From positions 1 to 58,074 of IMG/VR virus record IMGVR_UViG_3300025120_000055: a stretch of DNA of 58,074 bases, one strand, 5' to 3'. Below, piece by piece: positions 23,613-30,260 of the stretch. The stretch is from a virus. Each line of letters opens with the position of its first letter. Positions within the stretch are counted from its first letter, which is position 1. The position numbers and the translations under genes were made by a program. Below the pieces are notes generated by a model that was given only the letters and a program-made list of their open reading frames with translations, was not told where the DNA came from and searched no databases.

Positions 23613-25001
23613 GTGCTACGAACAAAGCGGAGAGAACTTGAACTGCTCAAAGGGTCTAACGACCTTATTGTTGCAGGTTATGCCTCAGTTGAACTAGTAG
23701 ACAAACAAGGAGATTTAATTACAAGGTCAGCATTGAAAGACGCTTTCAAAAAATTCATGTCAGACCCCATGTACAGGAATGTTCAATTAGCGCACTCAAA
23801 TATTCAAGTTGGAGAAGTAATATCAAATTATACTGACAATCAAGGGAGGTTATGGAAAAGCGAAGTTGACGATGCTGGAATGTTTGTTGTAGTAAAATTA
23901 CGAAACGACATTGAGAAAGCACGAGAAGTAGCATCCGAGATACGAAAAGGAAATCTAACAGGATTTAGTATCGGAGGTCAAGCATTCAAAAGAGTTAACA
24001 AAAGCGATAAAAACCATGGCTCTTATCAAGAAATCTCAAAATTAGAATTACACGAAATAACAATATGCGAAAAAGGAATAAACCCGGAAGCCACATTCAA
24101 TATACTAAAAGAAGATAAAAAAAACAAGGTGAATAAAATGACTGATGAAGTAATGGAACAAATGAACGATGTACTAACCCGCTTAGAAGGGCGACTTGAC
24201 TCTATGGAAAAAGGTGAAATGCCACCCGGACTCAAAGAGCACATGAAGAACAAAAAAGGTAAGAAAGACCACGACGATGACGACGATAAAAAAGACGACA
24301 AAGAGAAGGGTAACTACATGAAAGATGAAGATGACGACGATAAAAAAGACGGCAAAAAGAAGTCTGAATATTCTGATGTTATCACTGCTGAATACCTAGA
24401 TTGGATGGAACATACTCTAAAGTCTGCTGGTGTTGACACTGGCGCTGCTCGTACTCACTTTGATACAGTAGCAAAAGCAAACCTTGGTTCTACCCCTGAA
24501 GATATAGGAGACGGTGCTAACTACTTTGCAGGACAAGTAAAAGGTCGTGTTCAAGAAGGTGGCAGCCCATCTACCAACGCTATCCAGCGTGCTGGTCTAA
24601 GTGGCAAAGGTGGAAAAGTTGAGAAATCTGATTTCATTAACGCTTCTCAAGTAGATTCTCACAGATTAGAAGAAGCATACGGTGTCTTTAAGGCTGCAAA
24701 GCAAGAAGAAGAGTTCCGTAAGTCTCTTGAACAGAACTTTGAGGGTCGTTTCGCACAAGAAAATCAAGCAGAAATAGCAAAAGCACAAGCACAAAACTTC
24801 GACGCTCGTGCTCCTCTTGATGAAGTTATGAAGGCTCTTGGGGCACTCAATGACCGAATCGACAACATCTCTAGCGGTGCTGGCGAAACAATCGCAAAAT
24901 CTGCTGGTTCCAATGTTGAAGTACCAAGTACACAAGACTTGGCTAACATGACATGGGAAGAAGTACATCAACTCGCTGGAGGATTATACCGAGGCGAGTG
25001 A
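23613..25001 (+). CDS. prohead protease (S78-like) fused to scaffold
   Basis: Residues about 1-165 of this 462-residue protein are a herpes/HK97-type serine protease: His61 in VQLAHSN, nucleophile Ser119 in GFSIGG, and LELHEITICEKGINPEA, as in the Peptidase S78 group. A Lys/Asp-rich linker (about 205-250) follows, then a helical scaffold part ending in MTWEEVHQLA (446-455). The protease cleaves scaffold and probably capsid protein during head maturation. The GTG start has GGA about 8 bases upstream. An internal start at 24138 can make the scaffold alone. Position directly before the capsid gene is the standard one. Confidence 0.88.
   Translation: MLRTKRRELELLKGSNDLIVAGYASVELVDKQGDLITRSALKDAFKKFMSDPMYRNVQLAHSNIQVGEVISNYTDNQGRLWKSEVDDAGMFVVVKLRNDIEKAREVASEIRKGNLTGFSIGGQAFKRVNKSDKNHGSYQEISKLELHEITICEKGINPEATFNILKEDKKNKVNKMTDEVMEQMNDVLTRLEGRLDSMEKGEMPPGLKEHMKNKKGKKDHDDDDDKKDDKEKGNYMKDEDDDDKKDGKKKSEYSDVITAEYLDWMEHTLKSAGVDTGAARTHFDTVAKANLGSTPEDIGDGANYFAGQVKGRVQEGGSPSTNAIQRAGLSGKGGKVEKSDFINASQVDSHRLEEAYGVFKAAKQEEEFRKSLEQNFEGRFAQENQAEIAKAQAQNFDARAPLDEVMKALGALNDRIDNISSGAGETIAKSAGSNVEVPSTQDLANMTWEEVHQLAGGLYRGE
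24138..25001 (+). CDS. nested scaffold protein from an internal start
   Basis: Inside the protease gene and in the same frame, ATG 24138 (Met176) is preceded by AAGGTGA at ideal spacing (AAGGTGAATAAAATG), a stronger site than that of the full gene. Translation here would give a 287-residue protein lacking the protease: acidic/basic linker, helical scaffold and C-terminal motif. Phage lambda C/Nu3 and other phages make scaffold from a nested gene in this way. The strong site suggests scaffold is made in excess over protease, as assembly requires. Confidence 0.7.
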   Translation: MTDEVMEQMNDVLTRLEGRLDSMEKGEMPPGLKEHMKNKKGKKDHDDDDDKKDDKEKGNYMKDEDDDDKKDGKKKSEYSDVITAEYLDWMEHTLKSAGVDTGAARTHFDTVAKANLGSTPEDIGDGANYFAGQVKGRVQEGGSPSTNAIQRAGLSGKGGKVEKSDFINASQVDSHRLEEAYGVFKAAKQEEEFRKSLEQNFEGRFAQENQAEIAKAQAQNFDARAPLDEVMKALGALNDRIDNISSGAGETIAKSAGSNVEVPSTQDLANMTWEEVHQLAGGLYRGE

Positions 25002-25006
25002 AACTC

Positions 25007-25044
25007 AGGACAATAAAAAAAAATATGGAGAGATAAATATGGCA
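25007..25044 (+). promoter_or_regulatory. duplicated leader before the capsid gene
   Basis: AGGACAATAA (25007-25016), an A-run and ATGGAGAGATAAATATGGCA (25025-25044) precede and include the capsid start at 25039. The same two blocks recur before the next gene at 26211 and 26235. The leader contains a strong ribosome site (GGAGA) and a 3-codon ATG-GAG-AGA-TAA mini-frame. It probably ensures very high translation. Confidence 0.65.
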
Positions 25045-26211
25045 AGAAATTATGTAAGAACAGTAACAGACATGGAAAGATACTACTACGGAGCAGGTAA
25101 CTCAATGGGCTATACCTACACAGGAAGCGAACTATTGAAGTCCGATGCACCAATGCTCAGCACAACTGCTGGAACATACCAAGCAATCTACGGTAGAAAA
25201 GTTTGGTCACAACTAAACCAAGAATTTAACGCATTTTCAATTCTACCTAAGAAACCATGGGAAAGAAGTGGATGGAGAGTTATCACAGCAAAGCCAAACG
25301 GTGGAGCAGTTCACGGTGGAATAGCAGAAAACGGTACACTACCTGAAACTGTCAAACCAACCTTCCAACATGTAGCAGCAAAACCAAAGACAATCGCTCA
25401 CTCATTCGATGTAAGCGAAGTCGCAGTATTCCTTGCTGACAAAGATGACGGTATGGGTGACATGCGCTCAGTTCTAAAAGAAGAAATGGGTAAGCACCAC
25501 GCTGAAATGGTTAACCTAATGCTACTACAAGACACCAGCACAGTCGCTGGAAACAACTTTGAATCACTTGACAGAATCACTGCCGGTGACGGTGCAGGAA
25601 CAGGTCTAACTGGTCTAAGAACTACTGGCGGAAACGAGCATGTAGACGCAGCAGCAGACCTAGATATCTACAGTATTGACCGAAGTGCAAACGCTTGGTC
25701 ACATGCTGAGGTAAACTGCGCAGCAGACACTCAAGCAGCAAACAAGCGTGTTCTATCATTAGACCACCTAGACACAATCTTCCAACAAGTTTGGGAGCGT
25801 GGTGGTAATCCAAAGGTTATCCTAACTGGATATGATACTCTAATGAGACTACAACAACTTCTACAAGCACAACAAAGATTCATGGAAGAGAAGAGAGTTA
25901 CACCAACCTACAACGGTGTTAAGGGTGTTCCGGGTATTGAAGCCGGTTTCATCGTAGCAACCTACAATGGTGTACCAATCATCCCATCTAAGGATGTTGT
26001 CGATGCTGACGGACTAAGCAGAATGTACTTACTAGACACTGACTACATGTACTTCAGTACAGCAATACCAACTCAATACTTTGAGTCCGGTATCGAAACT
26101 GGTGACCCATTCGCAATCAACCGCCTCGGTCAAGAGGGACTTTACCGAACAATGGGTGAAATATGGACTACTTTCTTTGGAGCACAAGCAAGCATTCGTG
26201 ACTTGAAGTGA
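25039..26211 (+). CDS. major capsid protein (HK97 fold)
   Basis: This 390-residue protein forms the icosahedral shell. Evidence is its place directly after protease-scaffold, typical length, and an HK97-like layout: N-terminal arm, long-helix region with ADKDDGMGDMRSVLKEEMGK, beta-rich P-domain and a C-terminal segment with ESGIETGDPFAINRLGQEG. Codon choice is distinct: by my hand count Asn is AAC in about 15 of 18 cases here but in only about a third in terL, as expected for the most highly expressed gene. The leader before it is duplicated ahead of the next gene. Confidence 0.87.
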   Translation: MARNYVRTVTDMERYYYGAGNSMGYTYTGSELLKSDAPMLSTTAGTYQAIYGRKVWSQLNQEFNAFSILPKKPWERSGWRVITAKPNGGAVHGGIAENGTLPETVKPTFQHVAAKPKTIAHSFDVSEVAVFLADKDDGMGDMRSVLKEEMGKHHAEMVNLMLLQDTSTVAGNNFESLDRITAGDGAGTGLTGLRTTGGNEHVDAAADLDIYSIDRSANAWSHAEVNCAADTQAANKRVLSLDHLDTIFQQVWERGGNPKVILTGYDTLMRLQQLLQAQQRFMEEKRVTPTYNGVKGVPGIEAGFIVATYNGVPIIPSKDVVDADGLSRMYLLDTDYMYFSTAIPTQYFESGIETGDPFAINRLGQEGLYRTMGEIWTTFFGAQASIRDLK

Positions 26212-26254
26212 GGACAATAAATAAATAATAAAACATGGAGAGATAAATATGGCA
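26211..26254 (+). promoter_or_regulatory. second copy of the duplicated capsid leader
   Basis: AGGACAATAA (26211-26220) and ATGGAGAGATAAATATGGCA (26235-26254) match the capsid-gene leader base for base, separated here by an AT-rich spacer. A weaker third copy (GGAGATGAATAAATATGGCA, 27030-27049) precedes the 75-residue gene. This suggests that several capsid-surface genes share one expression signal. Confidence 0.6.
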
Positions 26255-26659
26255 GCAGAATTAACAATTACAGGAACAGCAGCAGGAAACGCAACAATAG
26301 TTGGAGCATGGGAACTTAGAGCAGGGTCACACGACACCACAGAATACTTGGCTCGTGGTGGAACATACCCGGGTAACATCAACGCATTTGCACCCTTAAA
26401 CGGTGACGACTCCACTTCAGGAGACGCAGCAAATGGATACGACCCAGCACCTAAGATGGCTTTGATTACACTTGGTTCAACCACTGACGGACAAACAATC
26501 GTTCTAGGTGGAGGAGCAACCAGTATCCTATCACACATAGTATCCGGTGGAACAGCAAACAATGGTCAAACTATTGGCGGTAACCACACTGGACTTACTA
26601 TTACATTTGAAACAACAGGAACTGTAACAAGCGGTCAATTAGTAGTGTTTTACAACTGA
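26249..26659 (+). CDS. probable capsid decoration protein
   Basis: This 136-residue protein is rich in Gly, Thr, Ala and Asn with beta-like alternation (TGTAAGNATIVGAWELRAGS). It follows the major capsid gene directly, shares its leader and codon preference, and has the small beta-rich make-up of head decoration (cementing) proteins, which bind the outer shell in high copy. No specific family is recognised, so the role is inferred from size, composition and place. Confidence 0.6.
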   Translation: MAAELTITGTAAGNATIVGAWELRAGSHDTTEYLARGGTYPGNINAFAPLNGDDSTSGDAANGYDPAPKMALITLGSTTDGQTIVLGGGATSILSHIVSGGTANNGQTIGGNHTGLTITFETTGTVTSGQLVVFYN

Positions 26660-26669
26660 GGTGCTTTAA

Positions 26670-27041
26670 GTGCCTACAGTAACCTACATAGGTCGTTCTT
26701 GGTCTAAAAGAAACATAGACCCTTCCTATCCTGAATTTATACGAGGTAGACCCCAAGAAGTCACCACCGCATGGTGTGACAAGTGGGCTGGTCGTCTTGG
26801 AGACAATTACAAAGTAGAAGGCTATGAGCCTGTAGATGCGATAAACTCATCAAAAACACCTGATGAAACTTGGAAGCGAGGCGACATCGTTACTTGGCTT
26901 GCTAAGTATGGCATCAAACCAAAAGGTTATGCAACCAAGACAACACTACTCGAACTTGTAGCAACTGTAATGAGTCCTGACGGAGTTCAAGAAACAGAAG
27001 CACTTGTAGAAGAATCAAAAGAAACAAACGGAGATGAATAA
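26670..27041 (+). CDS. small head/neck protein with SAP/HeH-like helices
   Basis: In this 123-residue protein, the segment about 67-101 (TWKRGDIVTWLAKYGIKPKG, then ATKTTLLELVATVM) has the helix-extended loop-helix look of SAP/HeH domains, which often bind DNA or proteins. The start is GTG with GAGGTG upstream. The acidic tail is probably disordered. It sits between decoration and connector genes. A head-completion or neck function is possible but not shown. Confidence 0.6.
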   Translation: MPTVTYIGRSWSKRNIDPSYPEFIRGRPQEVTTAWCDKWAGRLGDNYKVEGYEPVDAINSSKTPDETWKRGDIVTWLAKYGIKPKGYATKTTLLELVATVMSPDGVQETEALVEESKETNGDE

Positions 27042-27043
27042 AT

Positions 27044-27271
27044 ATGGCAGTAACAATAGACCCAAGACCAACTTACTTTGGAGACAGAATGATAGTAACA
27101 GGAAGCGCCACTACTGGTGAAGCAGTAGACCTTAGCAGTTTACTCGCATCAATTGATGGTGCTATGGTGAACGCTATAGGTAACGCCGCTACTGTAACTC
27201 ACGGTATCAACGGTGCTGTCTTAAATGTCGGCGCTGCTTGCACTTTTGTCGCTATGGGTCGCCGTTCTTGA
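27044..27271 (+). CDS. small beta-rich virion protein candidate
   Basis: This 75-residue, Ala/Gly/Val/Thr-rich protein with short strands (ATVTHGINGAVLNVGAACTF) is preceded by a degenerate copy of the capsid leader. The family is unknown. Its size, composition and shared leader suggest another shell-surface or decoration component. Confidence 0.55.
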   Translation: MAVTIDPRPTYFGDRMIVTGSATTGEAVDLSSLLASIDGAMVNAIGNAATVTHGINGAVLNVGAACTFVAMGRRS

Positions 27272-27281
27272 GGTGACCTAA

Positions 27282-27476
27282 ATGGCTGACTTAGTACCTA
27301 AATACAAAGTAGTCGGGCCTTTCTCACCTAGAGAATTTACAGACCCTGCTACAATGTCAACTACTATTGCTACGGCAGTAGGTACACTTGGTGATGCTAG
27401 TTCTACTACAAGTTTAGTAGCATCAGACCCAATCGTTGTATTAGGAAATATTTACATTGTAGTGAGTTATGTTTGA
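27282..27476 (+). CDS. small hypothetical virion protein
   Basis: This 64-residue protein has AGGTGA at correct spacing. It has a Ser/Thr/Ala-rich centre and ends in a strongly hydrophobic beta strand (PIVVLGNIYIVVSYV), similar in style to the end of the probable decoration protein. The family is unknown. It is probably part of the head-surface gene group. Confidence 0.5.
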   Translation: MADLVPKYKVVGPFSPREFTDPATMSTTIATAVGTLGDASSTTSLVASDPIVVLGNIYIVVSYV

Positions 27477-27491
27477 GTGTGAGGAGTATGT

Positions 27492-27791
27492 ATGTCGCTA
27501 GGAGAGCAAACAATTGACCTTACGGACATTGAGCGTTTTCAAAAGCAAGGCATTCGTTCTGACGCACAAACTCTTCTTGGTAAAGTAATTGATGAAGAAA
27601 ACCCACTTAAGGGTGTTACTTCACAGCAGCGTAATCGTAATCTCAAAGCCAGCGATGTTCTAAACATCGGCTCAGGCACTCGTTGCCAACATTGTGGTAT
27701 GCTTCATTTTATGTGGAGAGAAAACTGCGGTAGTTGTGGTAAACCTATGGAATATAATCTTGCTTTTGTAGACGAGGAGAATAGAGCATGA
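27492..27791 (+). CDS. small zinc-ribbon protein
   Basis: This 99-residue protein carries CQHC (Cys65, Cys68) and CGSC (Cys79, Cys82), forming a four-cysteine zinc ribbon, preceded by a charged helical half. GAGGAG lies just upstream of the ATG. Its function is unknown; in this position it could be a head-completion or connector accessory. The next reading frame overlaps its stop (ATGA). Confidence 0.6.
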   Translation: MSLGEQTIDLTDIERFQKQGIRSDAQTLLGKVIDEENPLKGVTSQQRNRNLKASDVLNIGSGTRCQHCGMLHFMWRENCGSCGKPMEYNLAFVDEENRA

Positions 27792-27901
27792 CACGATGTA
27801 AATTCCTTGATGATTGGTTTGATGCTAAATCAAAACAAGTAGATAAGAAAGAGTCTAAGACTAAAAAATGTTTTGTAACGGGGGATAAGAAATGCCAGTA
27901 G
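27788..27901 (+). CDS. 37-residue basic Cys-containing protein
   Basis: This short frame starts with an ATGA overlap on the zinc-ribbon gene and ends inside the first codons of the connector gene (stop 27899-27901, next ATG 27892). Its product is Lys/Asp-rich with Cys4, Cys28 and Cys36. The double overlap fits the local gene packing and fills a 100-base interval otherwise empty. It may be a real microprotein or simply a coupling frame that carries ribosomes to the connector start. Confidence 0.5.
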   Translation: MTRCKFLDDWFDAKSKQVDKKESKTKKCFVTGDKKCQ

Positions 27902-29454
27902 TATTTAACCCCGGAGAAGCAGAAACAAGACCACTAGACCCCACAGCCATTGTATACACCACAGCACAGAAAGTTGCTGATTTCCTATCAATTGGCCCTC
28001 AAGATGCTGTATTAGTAAGTGCAGATAGTACATCAACTGCTGTGTTTGTCACAGGGGCTGATTATAGAACTATTGGATTTCAAAAGGATGACACTATACT
28101 CATTTACTCCGACGCTGACCCGTTAGGTCTTGAAAGAGTTATTACTTCTATAGGAACAAGTGCTAGTGGGGTGCAACTAAACTTTGCTGAAACTATTACT
28201 GCCGCTGACTATCAAGCGGCTGACAACGCTTATGTTCAAAACACAGCGTCGTTTACTAACGGTAAAACTCGTGGTATGAAGAAATCTATAGTAGAGGCTC
28301 GTATCAAAGAGGCTCAAGATAAGATTGACAACTTAACACACAATGCTTGGCGACCTTATCTTGTTAGCGCTGAGTACATCAACTTCGATACATACAAACC
28401 ATACAGAAGACGATACTATACTGATTATGTAGGAACAGCCCCTCTTTTGTTTAGAAATGTTCAACAAATCCTTCGTTTAGAACTATGGCAAGGTGATGAT
28501 TATCGTGAGATATGTAGCGCTGAAGTTCGGATTAAATTACCTGAAGATGTGAGAGCACTGTCAGGTTCTATCGTTATGTCGCCGGGCAACGGAACGGCTG
28601 CTACACTAACAATCGGAACGGCATCTAATCAATGGCGTGCTGATTTTGATGCTGCTACTACTGGTCAAAATCTTGCTGATTTAATTAACAAAGAAGATAG
28701 AGTAAATAAAGCAGCAGTGGAATTTGCACCCGCATTTACATTAGAAGGCTCTACAGCGAATGTAGCACTGAACAATGAATTCTACGCTAGTGCTAACGCT
28801 GATTACGGTACTGGTCAAGTCAAAGTAACAAGTATGCGTGCAGGTAAAGGCGGAGAGGTTTGTTCAATAGTTGTCACTGACAGTAATATAGAACTTGCTC
28901 AAGTAGCAACCCACACCGCCAATGTCACTAGCGTAGTTAACACTACAGTCAATGTAGATAGCACTGAAGCGTTTGCCGCAGCCGGTGTTTGTGTGAAAGG
29001 GGATACTGTGTTTAGATATACGGGTAAAACTAATACATCTTTTACAGGATGTGTTATTGTAATAGGCTCTCCTTTGGGTGACATTTCCGGTGCTATTTCT
29101 CAATCTACTTTGGTCATTGACTTACAGGGTGGTAGTAGTAAAGGCGACAATGCAAGGCTTCGTGACTGGTGGCTTGACCATGAGATTGGTCAGATTTATT
29201 TCAATAACTCCTATCCTTTCTTTGAGTGGAATGCAATTAAGTGTTCTTACATCTATGGTGAAAGATATCTTGAGAAGGCTATAGAAGAAGCCGCTACAAA
29301 AATGGTGGCTTGTGATGTCTTGATGTCCGATGACAGAAGTGTTTTAATCCCCGAAGGTACACAGAATGTAGATTTAACTTCTAAGATTCAGTTACTGAAA
29401 GCAGAAGTAGACAGTATACTTGCTAGATATATCGAGATAATAGTATTTGAGTGA
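27892..29454 (+). CDS. head-tail connector (adaptor) with inserted beta modules
   Basis: In this 520-residue protein, the first 215 residues and the last 100 resemble a connector: helices around KKSIVEARIKEAQDKIDNLT, and a terminal ERYLEKAIEEAATKMVACDV and LKAEVDSILARY helix pair typical of adaptor proteins that dock under the portal. Between about 215 and 410 lie beta modules: one with TTGQNLADLIN and GKGGEVCSIVVTD, and one with VNVDSTEAF, then YTGKTNTSFTG. These resemble phage surface modules and make it far longer than a normal adaptor. It begins the neck genes. Confidence 0.65.
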   Translation: MPVVFNPGEAETRPLDPTAIVYTTAQKVADFLSIGPQDAVLVSADSTSTAVFVTGADYRTIGFQKDDTILIYSDADPLGLERVITSIGTSASGVQLNFAETITAADYQAADNAYVQNTASFTNGKTRGMKKSIVEARIKEAQDKIDNLTHNAWRPYLVSAEYINFDTYKPYRRRYYTDYVGTAPLLFRNVQQILRLELWQGDDYREICSAEVRIKLPEDVRALSGSIVMSPGNGTAATLTIGTASNQWRADFDAATTGQNLADLINKEDRVNKAAVEFAPAFTLEGSTANVALNNEFYASANADYGTGQVKVTSMRAGKGGEVCSIVVTDSNIELAQVATHTANVTSVVNTTVNVDSTEAFAAAGVCVKGDTVFRYTGKTNTSFTGCVIVIGSPLGDISGAISQSTLVIDLQGGSSKGDNARLRDWWLDHEIGQIYFNNSYPFFEWNAIKCSYIYGERYLEKAIEEAATKMVACDVLMSDDRSVLIPEGTQNVDLTSKIQLLKAEVDSILARYIEIIVFE

Positions 29455-29459
29455 TTGAT

Positions 29460-29801
29460 ATGGTAAGAACGGAGCAAGATGAGTTCTTAGAAATGCTGAC
29501 TGCTGAGTTATCCGACCCTAAATATCAAGAAGAGATAAGACAAGTTGTTACTAAAAGACCTGAAGTTTATCGAGAAAAGGTAGAAGCACAAGAACTAGGT
29601 GGAAGAGGTATTAGAAAAACTGAGGGTGGGTACAAAAAAGGTAGTCAACCAGCCTCTCAAAGCGAAGTTGATGCTGCCTTAAACGATGCTGACAAGCGTA
29701 TGCTTCGTGAATCACCCATGTTAATTCAGCATAAATTGATATTCAAAGGTGGTCTACTTTTACCTGACCACGAGGCACATAAGAGAGAGGAGGGAAAGTA
29801 A
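29460..29801 (+). CDS. unknown small neck-region protein
   Basis: This 113-residue, highly charged helical protein has a Lys/Glu/Arg-rich middle (GGRGIRKTEGGYKKGS) and a more hydrophobic end (MLIQHKLIFKGGLLLP). ATG 29460 is chosen because GAGTGA lies 5 bases upstream; GTG 29451, overlapping the previous stop, is an alternative. Position in the neck block suggests a head-completion or stopper partner, but no family is recognised. Confidence 0.55.
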   Translation: MVRTEQDEFLEMLTAELSDPKYQEEIRQVVTKRPEVYREKVEAQELGGRGIRKTEGGYKKGSQPASQSEVDAALNDADKRMLRESPMLIQHKLIFKGGLLLPDHEAHKREEGK

Positions 29802-29802
29802 C

Positions 29803-30249
29803 ATGGTAGCGACTTTTACTGAATCTTTAGATATGGTGATAAACACTCTCGACAATTGGAATCGGGCTAACACTGGTAACATAAAACCAGTCATAGCGGA
29901 TATCACTACGCTACAACCGGAGCGAGGTAAGAGAATAGACTTGTCTCGCCATGATTATATTCTATGTTACGAGACGGCTCACAACGAAGAAGCCCCTGAA
30001 TTATTGTATGATTTCGTAACTACCCGTCTAAATATCACCGTAGATGCTCGTACCGCTAGGGGTAGAAAGCATCTACAAGCCATGGAAAACGAGATACGCC
30101 GCCTTATACACAGTGTAAGAAAAGGTGACGGCGTGAACTTTGACCGCATGGTATACAAAACTCGCACTGACTTGTCTGATAGGTCAAAGGTTTTATTTCG
30201 TATGACCTTTCAGATAGAAGTAGTTATCTTTGCGGAGTTAGTGCCTTGA
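29803..30249 (+). CDS. putative tail completion/terminator protein
   Basis: This 148-residue protein has an alternating helix and strand pattern: an N-terminal helix (ESLDMVINTLDNWNRANTGN), strands with DYILCYETA and a long central helix (RKHLQAMENEIRRLIHSVRK), then RMTFQIEVVIFAEL. This is the usual plan and size of tail-terminator or neck proteins, and the gene lies just before the tube gene, where they are found. GGAGGG precedes ATG 29803, so the longer frame back to 29749 is not used. Confidence 0.6.
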   Translation: MVATFTESLDMVINTLDNWNRANTGNIKPVIADITTLQPERGKRIDLSRHDYILCYETAHNEEAPELLYDFVTTRLNITVDARTARGRKHLQAMENEIRRLIHSVRKGDGVNFDRMVYKTRTDLSDRSKVLFRMTFQIEVVIFAELVP

Positions 30250-30260
30250 GTTGAACGGAC

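Noticed and set aside
25007-27049. Mobile element ends
   Set aside because: The identical blocks are short direct repeats placed exactly at gene starts, with no transposase or inverted ends; a regulatory leader explains them better.
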